From contig WHVD01000029.1 of assembly GCA_015178975.1 (NCBI GenBank), positions 124,001-188,000 on the forward strand: a stretch of DNA of 64,000 nucleotides, read 5' to 3'. This DNA comes from Hysterangium stoloniferum (lineage: Eukaryota > Basidiomycota > Agaricomycetes > Hysterangiales > Hysterangiaceae). Under the pieces are notes generated by a model. That model made no database searches. It worked only from the letters and a program-made list of their open reading frames with translations, and was not told where the DNA came from. Of the stretch, positions 45,701 through 57,419 are shown piece after piece. Position numbers and translations under genes: made by a program. Within the stretch, counting starts at the first letter, position 1; every line of letters begins with the position of its first letter.

Positions 45701-46611
45701 ATATCGACTGTTTAGGTATGACATGTAGATGTATTGACTACTTAGTTCAATACGATTGAGTGAAGTAGCTATCTAAAGCAAAGTAGAGAGCTAAAACAAA
45801 TAAAGGGAATTGACTGTTAGGTGTGATTCCAAATGACTGCTCGAGTGTAGAAAAGAGTAACGAGAGAGTCGAATAGTAGAGTAGCGTGGATGTGGTTCAC
45901 GTGGATTGAGATATAGATAGAGTTTCAACTGATACAGTTCGAAACTCTGATTGCGTGGATAGTTAAAGCTCGTCTGCGACGGTCGAGATGATACCCCAAT
46001 CACAACTTACAGGACACTAACTGGGTGTCTGGGTAAGTCGTGGTTGTGGGGTAAAAAGTGTCTGAGTTCTAATTACGGGTGCTAGAATACATAAGTCTGG
46101 CATGTATGTGCCCACAAGAGTCGATGTATCGCATACATAGGTCATCGAACTAAATATAAGTGTATAATAAAATAGAGAGAAAGAAGAAATAATAATGGAA
46201 ATATAGTATGGGCTCATCCAGACTATATTTCCTGAGCATATTTCACCATACCTCTCACACCAAGTCCTCCCCCTCAACCACATCGCAATCCACCCAGAAA
46301 CAGAGTTCCTCCTAAGTGTTTCTGGCAAGTTGACCATGCTAACATCCACAACTATAGAGAATCTACTCCTGTAGTTGAGTCCAATGATGAAGCAGAGGAT
46401 TCTGTACCAGCTTCTCCTCAACCAGTTGAGTCTGAGGAGGAAGCTTTAGATACTGTACCTAGAACTCTGAAAGAGGCCTTGCAAAGTCCTGATGCTGACA
46501 AGTGGTATGATGCTGCATATGCTGAAATGCAATCTTTGCTTGAAAATGGCACTTTTTGCCTTGCCAAATTACCTGAGGGTCATAAAGCTATTGGCTCTCA
46601 TTGGGTGTTTG
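42743..46611 (+). mobile_element. Ty1/copia retrotransposon fossil (gag to end of integrase region)
   Basis: Possible 5' LTR 42743-43049 (TGTTAGAGTATG...TTTCAACA), followed by a primer-site-like GGTTATGGGCCCC. Gag starts at 43638 (MASSNTYEHHHSVILGESNY), with a CCHC knuckle near 43905-43940. Protease motif WTADTGASSHM near 44155. Pre-integrase and integrase run from about 44550 to 45380 (LWHRCFSHLNHADVKKL; HSDVHGPLP; NGVAEHFNRTLEE). The linker runs to 45685 and, after an insertion, 46250-46611. Reverse transcriptase and RNase H are missing; the element ends at a reverse LTR. It is broken, with roughly six or more breaks, and old by its low CpG. Confidence 0.88.
45686..46230. mobile_element. 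CpG-rich insertion in the copia fossil
   Basis: It separates two parts of the copia linker that belong together. About 20 CpGs in roughly 540 bases contrast with almost none on either side. It has no recognisable coding region. Ends are uncertain (TGTTCTATATACG on the left). It could be a young solo LTR or other non-autonomous element. Confidence 0.55.
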
Positions 46612-47277
46612 TGTTAGGGTACGTACAAGGTAGGTTACCAGAGAAATCCGCGGAATATCCAGTAGGACTTGGCTTCAGCTTATAGGCTGCGCCCTGGCGA
46701 GATCATGTTGTCCAATTTCAGACAGGTGGGTGGGAATCCTGGGGAGTCCAGGTGGGGGTTGTGGGTCGAGGGGTCATAGGTCGGAGGTTGTGGGTCGAAG
46801 GGTCGTGAGTTGAGATAGGTAATAGAGAGCTAGATGTGCCAAAGCCTGTGGGCTCCAACTAGTGTGGGTGGTGTAATTCAAGTAGGATTTTAGAGCAGAA
46901 AATGTATTAGATTACTGGGGGGAATCTGAGCCAATTTTCTGACTGGATTGTATGTACAACATCTGCCAGTTTAAATAGACCGTGGAGTGAATGACATACC
47001 AAATCCAGTAACAATGAAACAAAACTAACAAAACATAAAACAGGAATAGTAAACACCAAATTTGGTGTTAGGAATGGGACGGAATGGAGTGGAGTCCAAA
47101 TTGTGACAAATCATAAATGATAATGGGAAACAGAGTGGGAGTGGAGTCTGAATCGTGACAGGATTTGACTAAAATGGGAACGGGGCTCTGTTAGAGGGAT
47201 GATGGGTTTGATGAGTGGGGTCTGGTGACTGATGTGTGGGATGAGGTTGGACATAGACAGGGACGGAGTCTGGTGAA
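46612..47277 (-). mobile_element. LTR family A, reverse, truncated
   Basis: Begins TGTTAGGGTACG, the reverse of the family A 3' end, with the reverse core at 46665-46696. It matches 39757-40518 read backwards until 47277, where the similarity stops; the last about 150 bases of the LTR are missing. It interrupts the copia fossil on the left. Confidence 0.8.
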
Positions 47278-49493
47278 GGAAGCAACTGACAACAATTGTC
47301 TGAAGTGTCACAATAAAAGTTGCAGGGGTAGGAGGGACATATAACAAAATAAACCATGGTAGATTATGGGGTACAAGCTCACCAACTCTGGGCTGTCTGA
47401 CCTGATATATACATAATGGAAATCCTACTCTGTATTCCCCTGGTGAATGAGACCTCATTCAATGTTCCCATGCACACCTTCCTTCCCATTCCTTTCTTCC
47501 CACACACATATCTGCCTCTGCCTCATCTTTCTGCTGCACTGCCACAATGGGTTGGGTTGGGTTGGTGTCTGTTGGTGTCTGTCTGTCCACCTCTGTCTCT
47601 GTGTCTTCTACCATTCCAACTTCAAACCACCATCCCCCCCTTCCTTTTGTGGCCATTTCAAAACCACAAACAACAACAAAACACACCTCGTCTTCCCTCT
47701 CTCTTCATGGCCATTTTATATAAAAGAAGAAGAAAAAAAAACATCTTCTTTGTGAGCATTTCTTTTTCTTTTTAATATATATATAACATCATCATTATAT
47801 TTCCATTATTTTTTAAAAATATCTGCCAGACACATGCCATGTACCATTTACATATAAAAAAACATCATCTTTCCCATTCAAACTGATTCTCCTCCTCCTT
47901 CTCTCCCTCATCCCCCTGTTTGGCTATTCAATCGGAACAGAAAACCTCTTCCTCCCCATATTTCAAAAATATCTCCTCTGCTGCCATTCAATTCTGAAAA
48001 CCTTATTTTTTTAAATTGAATTGGATTGTTACTGTTTGAAAACAAAAAATGAGTGGTCACCAGTTGCCATTTCAAAAATCCTTCCCTCTCTCTGATTGTA
48101 AACTGGTTGCTGTTGTTTGTTTTATTCTTCAGATTTTCTTGTACAATATATTATTAGACACTTCACTCAGTTTCTTTTCTTTTTTTGGAAACATGTCTGG
48201 TTTTATTCTTATGTACATGTCCTCTTAAACATCACTGGGATCTGTGTTGCCATTCAAAAATATCTCTGTCACTGTTCAAAAATTTGATCACCACTGAAAA
48301 ACTTCTTTATTGCCATTCAAGATATCTTGGCCAGTTCTCCATTTTTGTAACCCTTCTGATTATTTACTATCAATACAAATGATTACCATGGTTGTCTTCT
48401 ATTTTTCAGTGTGCTGTCAGTCTACATGATCTCACCCTGGGGCACCCAGTCTGGACAATAGTCGACTTGGTTTATAAGGGCACCCTTCACCTCCAACTGC
48501 TCCAACACCTCTTCATCTTCTCCTTCTGTCTTATCTCCTATTGCGATCTAGCATTTATTTCACTTTCTATTACTACTCACCTTCTTCCTTTATTAGAGGA
48601 GAACTCTGGTGGGCCATTCCCAAGCCATTCACAAATTCACTTCAGTGTCATCATTAACTTCATCTCCATCATGCCATCAGAACAATGATAAGGTATGTAT
48701 ATTATTGTTTGGTTTTACAATCTAATCTTTATTAGAGGCAACTCAGGCTGTTATATATCATGGATAGGAAGGGTCATTATCCTTCCAGTGACAATATCAA
48801 GTTGTATTCCTTGGATAGCCTTATATCCAGTGTTGTGGGTCTCAATGACAGTGATCCCTGCAATAGCTCCCCCATCTATTCTTATTCTTGTGATTCAGCA
48901 TGGGGAAAGAGTTCTAACACCAGGATTGAGACTGATGCTAGTGACAATATTGCCTCTCTTGGGAGCTACAGTGATTTGTGTGATGGTTCTATCTTTCATT
49001 TCATGAGCATTGAATTTTCTTCAGGTTCTGAAGATAGTGTTGATGGGGATACATCAGGTAGGTTTACAATCATTCGTATTTTTATATTTTCTAACACAAT
49101 ATGTACCAGATGACAATGAGCTATTGCTATCTTGTCTGGCAAGTATATATAGAAAGAATATGCCTAGGAGGATATTTGAAAACTATTAATTGTATCAAAT
49201 TCTAATATACTCTTAATGTAATTTAAAAACTTGTAATTCATTTAAAACATAGTTTGTTATCTAAAACTTTGACAATATTTAAAACTCTCTTGTACATTAC
49301 AAACTAAAGAATATTTCTGAAGACAAGTAGACAATAAAAAAATTTAGTAGTTTGAGACACTAATACTTTTAAAAAATAGATACCTTTAGATAGTCCACTC
49401 CATGCATATGTATAGCATTGGCACCTCTAAATACATATGTATTACTCCACAATGGATCTATCAATCTGAACAGATTTCTACTTGATTCACATA
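47278..49493. other. Low-CpG, low-complexity DNA, no gene accepted
   Basis: Pyrimidine-rich (47460-48000) with long readings of Pro/Ser/Phe/Leu composition. A Ser/Asp-rich reading at 48760-49113 (MDRKGHYPSSDNIKLYSLDS) resembles the acidic start of a mobile-element protein, but I cannot name it. Confidence 0.35.
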
Positions 49494-49979
49494 GGAGGGT
49501 AACCAAAAACTTTAAAAGTTGTTTATCCCTTCAAGTACATATATTTATATTGTTTGTTGTAGAATTAATATTTATCCTATATCTAACAAGTTAGTCAAAC
49601 AATCATCTGTAGATTATTCCTTTGGAATAAATTGCACAATGGGGATTGGTACCCCAGATAGATCTGGTTAACTCTCTAAACCAACTAAATTTAAATTATA
49701 TGAAATATATTTAAAAGTTTGCTTGTATACAAAAGAATACATCATAACCCAAAGATTAAATCATAATGCAAATCATCTAGGTTAATCCAAATAATTTTGT
49801 GTAACTATGTCATTTGTGTATATTTTAAAAGGGTATGCATATTTTAAAGATGAAATTTCAGGCAATTAAATATAAACTTGTAGAATAAGTTGTCATGGCC
49901 AGAAGGAATAGTCTCACTTCAAAAATATGAGGATTATCCAGTAAAATTTTGGATATTAAAGAAATTGTGACCATCCTCC
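49494..49979. mobile_element. Non-autonomous element with GGAGG ends, copy 1 (~486 bp)
   Basis: Begins GGAGGGTAACCAAAAACTTT and ends GTGACCATCCTCC. The same sequence occurs at 58170-59489, and the similarity stops at the same two points. The ends are short imperfect inverted repeats (GGAGG(A/G)T). A 58-base stretch present in copy 2 is missing here, apparently lost between two TTAATATTTA repeats. Possible 3-bp ATA duplication. Confidence 0.65.
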
Positions 49980-52100
49980 ATACCCAGAATATATAGGCAG
50001 TTTCACTTTATAAAGACAGCTGTGGTATGATAAATTTCCAATAATATTTTACATATTTTACATGGAAATAACTACATTACAACTTTTGAAAAACAAAGTA
50101 CTAATAAAAGTATTAGTAGATATCTGTAAAAGGAAGGAAATTATATACAATGGAATTTGTTAAATAACTATCAGTTGTATAAGATGTAATATGGAAAACT
50201 ATTTCTGATGGTTGTTTTTTGACAATATAATTGTTTCAGAATAGATATCACTATTTAAAGATGGAGTTTTGTAAAAATAAGACTTTTATTAGTAAATATC
50301 TGAGATTATAGTAATTATACACTCTCCCTAGAGCTTCTGACAGTGATCAAGTATACCAAGAATGAAAACACATACTGTCTAAATTGTGGCAGCAGGTCCC
50401 ACATCAAATACAGCATGAGCCATTTTCTAAGGAGACATTGATACAGATCTAAGTTCTTGTTCTGGATTCATCTTCTCAGCCATCTATACATTCTTCACCT
50501 CAGGTAGAATTTCCAGTCACACAGTATCACTCCAAGGTTTATACTGATGATCAAATGATGGCTTCTTGATCAATGGGAGAGGCCTGTTAGGGAAACACTA
50601 ACAAGGCTACCAAACACAAGATAAAACAAAGAAATAGAAAGGGAAGAGGGGGCAGCTCAATGACAGGGGAGATCACACTTGTTTTAGTGGGATTCCTAAG
50701 AGATTGAAACTAAAGAACTGAGATACTGTATTATCCCAGGTTGCTACCAATGTAGAATTTGTCAACATGTTGCAGATAATGAGAAATCTCTAAAGGTACA
50801 TTACCAAGCAGAAGACAAAGGCAAGTGCATAATGGAATGCAGTTTTGATCAGATGGCAGCACAGCAAATTTTTCTGTGTTTGAACTTTCCAAAATTATTG
50901 GCAGTCACTCATGCATGCCACACACAAACAGATGGGAGACTCACAATAGAACTTTGGAAGAAGAGTCTCAAGCCTGAGCCTCTGCAGCCTATCCCCATTT
51001 CGACAGTGGCTAGAGAAATTATGTCATGGCTGCACAATGTCAGGCAGTTAGAAATCATCAAAGACTTGGATCTGGAGAAGGTGCAGCCTATGTGGGACTT
51101 GACGACAGCAAAGGAAGAAGAGCTATGGATACTGACTGCACGACATTCTTATCTTGGACACTCAGGCAAGATAATTATGATGCTTCCTATTCAGGTATGT
51201 CAGTGGTTGATGTGTTTTGATGGGTAAGTCATTGCTTTCTCAAATAAGATACTTTTGGCTGATATGATTTCAAGTACACCCACTAGCCAGAGCTTTGATG
51301 GTATGCACATGGAAGAGACATACTGGCAATATGCAAAAGTGTGATGTCATCATTCTTGCTTATGATTCATGAGAGTCTCTCATCTCACAGTGGAATATTT
51401 GAGTTTCCATTGAGTGCAGAGCAGATGATAACATTCGAGAGTGTCTGGATTCATCTGAGAGACTCCCAAGGGAAAGTTGTGGATAGGGGCATACAAACAA
51501 GGCATCGTGGACTAATCAAGTCCGCATACCTGTTGGAAGGCCTAATTCGGACATTACTGAGGACGATACAAACATTAGTTGTCTCTACAACTTCTATCCA
51601 TCAACAATTTAGAGAAGCAAAATATGTCTCACGCCCTTTGCAAGCTTTCAAGAAGCATTGCTTCCAGCGGTTTTTAAGTGCTTGTCAAGATGACAATTTG
51701 ACAATTTTTAGGCAATCTCACTAGTCGCACATACTCATGTGCCAAATTGAAAGGAGTGATCATCACCATTATAAGCCGGTAAAACTTCCGCGATCTGGTG
51801 CCTCGATCGTGTCGTGCATAAATACATTTCCTCAGGTGGAGTTGTGCATGCTCCCTGCTGTACAAAGCTTCCTAACTCCCCTTTCCTCTTCCCCGCCAAA
51901 CCCCAGCTAGGGAGGAGAAATGACTATGCTGGACACATCCTTTCCAAGAAAGCTCTACAGGCAAAAAGAAAATGCAGAGCACCAGGCGTTTTTCCTTTCG
52001 AGCATCTCATAGATGCGACAACATTCTTAGTGACAAGTCTGAGCCTTATTGTGAAGTTATGGACAGTTTACCTACCTTTCTGTCAATTTAATGAGTAAAT
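49980..52100. other. Unassigned DNA with coding-like fragments
   Basis: AT-rich to about 50300. The reading at 50832-51227 (MECSFDQMAAQQIFLCLNFP) is the longest and may be part of an unknown mobile-element gene. A Cys/His stretch (YCLNCGSRSHIK) lies at about 50375. From 51440 CpG rises to host level. The 51341-51724 reading is not recognised. None is strong enough for a gene call. Confidence 0.3.
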
Positions 52101-52124
52101 TAGCCTGCTCATGCGTGTGCCATC

Positions 52125-52850
52125 CCACCGTCACCGCCACCACCGCACGACGCACATTCGGCAAAAAAGCTCGGCGAGTCCACATCGCGCTTCTTCTACC
52201 GTCGAAGTCTGAAATGATCACGCAAGGCTTCTCGTTCTTCGGCTGTGGCACGAGGACGGTCTGCGGCTTGAGATCGCGCTTCAGTATGTGCAGGTGCTCC
52301 TGGCCCGCCGTGATCTGTGCAACGCCGCGCTTCGTGTAGGACAGTTTCGTGATGGAGTAGAATGCGTCGGGGCGCTTAATGATGTTTGAGATGGAGGCGG
52401 GGCAGAGCTCGAGTGTGATGGAGAGGAAGCCCTGTATGAATTATTTTATAATAGTAGCGGGTTGCGTTCGGGTGATCGTCGGATTCTTGGAGGAGCTCGA
52501 CTTCGCGCGTGGCGATGGTGACAAAGTCTAGTAGAAGGCGTTTTACGGCGACCGCGCGGCCCTGGAGGGAGCCTTCGTAGACGATCGTGCCTTGTAAGCC
52601 ATGTCCTACAGTAATAAGATGACGAAATAAAATGAGACCAGTGTAGCTGCGACGCCATGGGAATAACAATAACACTCTTTCCCAGCACAGCATCAGGCAC
52701 CACAAACGTAGTCAACTCCGGAGCAGGGACCGTTCTCGGCGTTGGTGGCGGAACAGTAACAGGCGTCGCAGCGGCCACAGGGGTGAGAGGCTCTTCATCA
52801 AAGACATCCCTCGTATCATCTTCATCCCACTCACTCAATACATCCTCTTT
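52125..52850 (-). pseudogene. IRE1-like kinase relic, truncated before the RNase domain
   Basis: IRE1 is the ER-stress kinase/endoribonuclease of the unfolded protein response. Minus strand: linker LSEWDEDDTRDVFDEEPLTP (from 52838), then VLGKS, an intron (about 52665-52608) and the glycine-loop region GHGLQGTIVYEGSLQGRAVA with VKRLL (the ATP lysine), then REVELLQESDDHPNATRYYY. After a one-base frame change near 52422 it continues as LELCPASISNIIKRPDAFYS and KRDLKPQTVLVPQPK to IISDF at about 52200. The usual HRD reads KRD. The DFG region is disrupted, and the rest of the kinase and the KEN RNase domain are absent. A dead copy; a working gene must lie elsewhere. Confidence 0.75.
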
Positions 52851-53099
52851 CTCCCTCCTTCTGCCTCATTTCCGTCGTCGTGGCTTTCTGCATGGCGTAT
52901 CCGCCTTCTCACGATCATCACCATTCCTGATTTGCGGCTACGGCTGGGGTTGAAGCTAGGGTTGGAGCTGAGATAGATGGCATGAGCGGGCGAGTAGGTT
53001 GAGCAGGCTGGGGCTTGATGGTAAGGAGGTGCTGAGGTCTGCTGTGGAGGAGATACGCCGGTATCGGTACTGACGACGGGGACGGGGGCACGTCGATGT

Positions 53100-53465
53100 C
53101 TAATTGTATGGGTGGTGCGGTTCAAAATTACATTCCAACATGGGCGTTGTTGATACGGGTATAGAAAGAAAGCCCTGCCTGAACAGGAACAGGGTTTGGG
53201 CAGACAGGAAATAGCGGCTATCACTGAACCCCAATATCCTCTGCATGATCAGATCAATCCCCGCGTACGTCGACTCCGCCTCGGTATGTCCAATAATACC
53301 GTCGCCGATAGCAATCACGGACTCGTTGACATCATTCTCACCTGCAGGACATATCCGCGGCAGCACGCAGTCTTCCAGGTCTGTGGCAGTGGGAACTGTA
53401 TCAAATTGCGGCGGAACGTGCCACTGTAGTTCATGTTTCAATTTCCGGAGACCAATTGGGTATTG
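53100..53465 (-). pseudogene. Unknown conserved-looking exon 5' of the IRE1 relic
   Basis: The reading from 53441 (KHELQWHVPPQFDTVPTATD, then LEDCVLPRICPAG; NESVIAIGDGIIGHTEAEST) looks like a real protein but I do not recognise it. It precedes the IRE1 linker on the same strand. It could be part of the same ancestral gene, or another gene joined by rearrangement. The stretch between (52860-53100) has stops in each frame without obvious introns. Confidence 0.4.
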
Positions 53466-55150
53466 AATCCACTCACACTGCTGGGGGACTGGGAGGCCCC
53501 TTTGGGGGATACGACTGGGGGAGGTTCATTCGAACATTATTAGAGTTCTGGGAGCCCATTACATAGAGAGAGAGGCACCGACGACACTGTGAAATGTAAC
53601 TTTAGGAAAGGTATTTGGGTAACGGATTTTGGATGTGTTACGGTTGGAGAAGGGTGAGAGCGGGGCTGGAGGAGAGCGAGGGGGTATGGTCGAGAAGGTG
53701 TGCATACGATGTCGAAGACTCTGAAGCTTTTGCGAATATATACCAATCAGGATACATGCAGACCATGGATAGGCTGGTACTTACACAGGCTGGCATGCGA
53801 ATTCACACTGGGTTCCCTCCGTCACCGACTATAACACTCGTCCTGTTGTTCTGTTCAGGCAGCAAAGCTCCCCATATACCGACGCCATTCCAACCAGTCC
53901 CAACGAAAAATCATCCGCGACTGATGCTGCCCCCAAAGCACCCGCAGGTATTCTCGAAGACGTGATTTGTTCACCAGGAAACTCGGTCGTATTATATAAT
54001 AGACGCCCAGGCACCCCACGGCGGATGGAGTTTAGGTATGATTTGGTACTAATTAACACACTAACGTGGAATTTTTCTCATTGTGTATCGGGTTCCCCTT
54101 TGATCAATTTGATCACAGGTTTTAAAGCAACTTTGATATGTGCAAACGTCTTTGTAACCTAGTGCGGCAGCGTCCTCAAAAAATGGAGTGCAATCAGTCA
54201 ACAGTAAATACACCGTTCACTCTACATCGTCATTGGAAAACCCGTAAATGATATTATCTACATCATTATTATAAACCCACTTTTTTTTTGAACTCGAAGC
54301 TCAAACTGCGCCCCCACGCTGGTATATTTCACTCCATTCTAGTTAATCCAGTGATACTCAAGGTCTCTGTACCTTCCTTTCCACACCATCATGGGCTTCA
54401 GTTACATGCCGTCCCAGCCTTATCAAAAGTCCACCACCTTCTTCGCCTCTAGAGCCTGCAACTTTCCGACAGCACCAATCCAGAAAAATTCAGAACTCAC
54501 CAAAATTCAACAAAATATTTTTGGACCATTACTGGATATTATTGAGGAAGCATTCACAAATGAATGGATTCCTGATTGGACCCTGGGGGGTTGAGACAAA
54601 TCCATCTACACCCAACCAACAAACGCTGCTTCAGACGTTTCCATGAATTGAAATTGTTCCCTGTCTAGGGGAACTTGCAATCGTGTGGTATCCATTGTTA
54701 CGGGATCAGTTTATTTCAATGATCATATTCAGTCTACCTGATGGTGAATAAAAAAAACTAACTGGGGCAAGTCGCTATCCACAGTTCAGGGAGAACAGAT
54801 GATCTGGGGACAGATTGCCGGGGTACTATATACAGAACGAAGAGTAATGTGTGTAAGACATGTCCAAAATAAGTCACTTGATTGTTGCCTGATTCCGAAG
54901 TAAAACTTATTATATGTATTTAGTAGTTAAAACGTCATTAGGTATTGTACAAATATAGCTAACCGCGGATATACTTAAAACGTCTTTGTGAACCCTTATT
55001 ACTAACAAGGACATGGATGTTATTGTTACTACAAAGTCATGTAAAAATGTATGTACATCCTTAATCTCGTCACTAGAGTACATTGCAACTGATTTTACTG
55101 CAATGGCCCAAAAGACCCCGTTGAACCCCTCCTATTCAATGGGCCTCGCT
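53466..55150. other. Intergenic region, no gene accepted
   Basis: A minus reading at 53829-54059 (NTTEFPGEQITSSRIPAGAL) and a plus reading at 54391-54594 (MGFSYMPSQPYQKSTTFFAS) are not recognised. The right part (from about 54720) is probably the LTR of the copia relic that follows on the minus strand. Confidence 0.35.
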
Positions 55151-55430
55151 TGCCCCAACACCCCCCCTCACGCGAGAGCGTGCGATCCCATACCTAATTC
55201 AAAATAATCGAGTTTGGGACGGAGAAAGACCTTGGTGACTGCTTCGACGGCCATTTCGTTGGTAAGTCAATATATGGGTTTGATGTAGCTGTGGGACACA
55301 GCTTCTTGAATGAAATGAAAACGAATACCGATGTGTTTTGAACGAGCGTAATATAACACCATCGCGTGCTAGGGCGATGGTGCTTTGGTTATCTCAGTAA
55401 AGTGTTGTTGCGTGAACGAGCGAGCGAGCG
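55150..55430 (-). mobile_element. Ty1/copia relic, RNase H end (minus strand)
   Basis: The minus strand reads DNQSTIALARDG, then ARSKHIGIRFHFIQEAV and LTNEMAVEAVTKVFLRPKLD, the end of a copia polyprotein. A G-rich tract and an LTR-type TGTTGGGGCAAGCG follow at about 55160. Broken, with at least two breaks. A different subfamily from the copy at 36900. Confidence 0.75.
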
Positions 55431-55655
55431 AGCGAATTCGCCGACGAAAACGAAGTGCGAGACGCCGTTCTATTTTGTTATGACCTACCCGAAGTACGAA
55501 AGCAACGCGATCAAATGAGGGACAAAAACCAATGTTTGGTGTGTACAGCATGATTATGATTCTAAGTAGTTTTGTGTAAAAGTGACCACTGCAATAAGTT
55601 CTCCCACCATCAGAATTAACTGAAGTATGTCATACTCTCTCTAGAAATGACTCCT

Positions 55656-56966
55656 TCAGAAGACAGAGACGTCAGATGATAGGGGCTGTAAAGCGTAGTA
55701 GAGTATATCCGCAGATGCCCCATCCTTCGATAACACTTTGATATCCTCCATCTCTCTCTCATACTTATCGATATATTCAGCAGCGCCTGAGAGATTACAA
55801 ACCTTGGGCACAAGCTGCATGTATCTCGAGATATACTGGCGAAGGAAGAGGTAGATGATTATGACTTGATTCAAAAACGACTAACTTCGGGTAACGGTTA
55901 CTACGGTTCTGTAAGGGAGAGCGGAATTTGACTTGATAAGTATGTCGTTGACTAGGCTGCGCTAATTTAGCTAAATCAATTAGTAAAATAGGTAAACTCA
56001 CTTGCTTTTCTAACCACGCTTCCAAACTATCAAACCAATTATGAAAAATAGGCTCCAGTGTCATAATATTCTCGAGACAGTGAATATTTGCATTATTGAG
56101 TTCTTTAAAGAGGTTCACATATCCAAAACGTTCCATTATCGTCCAAATCGTAGCAGCGTACTCTTGCTATATTTGTAGTCAATAGTCAGATACAGTATGT
56201 TTGTGAAGTGATGAAATGACCTTACCTTGTCTCCATATCCCCTGATATTACTAATATTTGCGTTTGTCGACGACGGAAAAATATGTGCACATTCTGTATT
56301 ACCAACCACTTCAGTGGACTGTGAGACTAGCTGCATCGCCTCTTCGTCTTCCTTTGTACTGTTGTAGTCATATGTATGGGTTATCATGCATCGATATCCA
56401 TCTCGGATCAAGGCCTTAGAAATGCAAATTCCGAAAGTTTATATGCTGTGTCAAGAATAAGGGAGGGTTAGCACTCACAAACCTCTTCGCGGCGGAATGG
56501 TTCTGAAGGGCCTCTCTTAGTTCGTGTTGTATCACCTGCTTCAGAGCATCGAATGATGGCCTGGAAGGATGCTCTGAGGGCGTTGGAGTACGACCCTTAT
56601 ATCTTCTAACTATTGAGGCGTTCAAAATGCCAGGCAGGAAGCAGTAGGGTCACGATGTCGGAACTTACAACATCGAATATAATGGTTGAAGTACATCTGT
56701 CCAATCTGGAACCTATCCTCGACGTTGTTCGCAGATACCACCTCCAATGCAACAGTCTTGCGGGCCTGATCTGATGGTCCTTCCAGCAGAAGATATCCTA
56801 CAACTCTAGCAAAGACCAATCGTTTTTTCCTCTCGGAGTCATCGCCTCTTTTTCCAAGTGGGGTAGACTTGGCTGTGGCCTCCATTTCTAACACCATGGG
56901 ATAGGCTCCTTTTATAGTTGCCGATTTCTGAAGCCTAGCAGGGAGCTTGTCAGGAAGCGAGGTCAT
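55656..56966 (-). CDS. HNH-nuclease domain protein (fungal HNH_2 type), possibly frameshifted
   Basis: A family expanded in Agaricomycetes; function unclear. Start at 56966 (MTSLPDKLPARLQKSATIKG). Exons follow the order SFDALKQVIQHELREALQNH (about 56550), then the HNH core IRDGYRCMITHTYDYNSTKE with TECAHIFPSS (56411-56230). After an intron (GTAAGG...TAG, about 56225-56167) comes EYAATIWTIMERFGYVNLF and ENIMTLEPIFHNWFDSLEAW. The end is SGAAEYIDKYEREMEDIKVL, then ILYYALQPLSSDVSVF, stopping at 55656. The family usually continues HAACAKV; here HAACA and KVCNLSGAAE are in different frames, as if one C had been added near 55805. That would remove about 50 C-terminal residues, well after the nuclease core. 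Confidence 0.75.
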
Positions 56967-57419
56967 GTTGGTATTAGAAGATTCGGATATTTAAACTCCG
57001 TATAGATAGTAACCGCTGACCTATAACTAGCTCCGATATCACTTCCTTTCTTTCCTTCTCTAGTTGGTATGCCATGCGCCAATCTCGGGCATCAAATCTC
57101 GAAACAATCATGAAAGGTTACTTTTTTCGGTGATATATCTACTTGTCCCCAATTCCTCCCCCACAAATTATTTCTTGCCTCTCCCCCAAAGCTCAACCTG
57201 GCGTGTCCAGATACACTGGTCCAACATACAGGCAAATTTGTGGTCACCTTCCCTAGAGGCCACCATGCCGGCTTCAATCTCAGTTTGAATTGTGCTGAGA
57301 GGGCTGTACACTCTTGTCCCTTGACGATGAGGATATTTCGAAGCAGTCACCACAGAAGCGGTTAGTGTGATTTAATTCCACCCTTTGAAGAGTTTCTGAT
57401 ACTAATGTTTATCTCTTCA

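Noticed and set aside
47416-47775. Readings of 102-119 codons rich in Pro, Leu, Phe
   Set aside because: A pyrimidine-rich, low-complexity tract; no domain and no usable intron signals.
52091-52339. Plus-strand readings across 52091-53466
   Set aside because: Shadows of the minus-strand IRE1-like relic, which explains the protein similarity.
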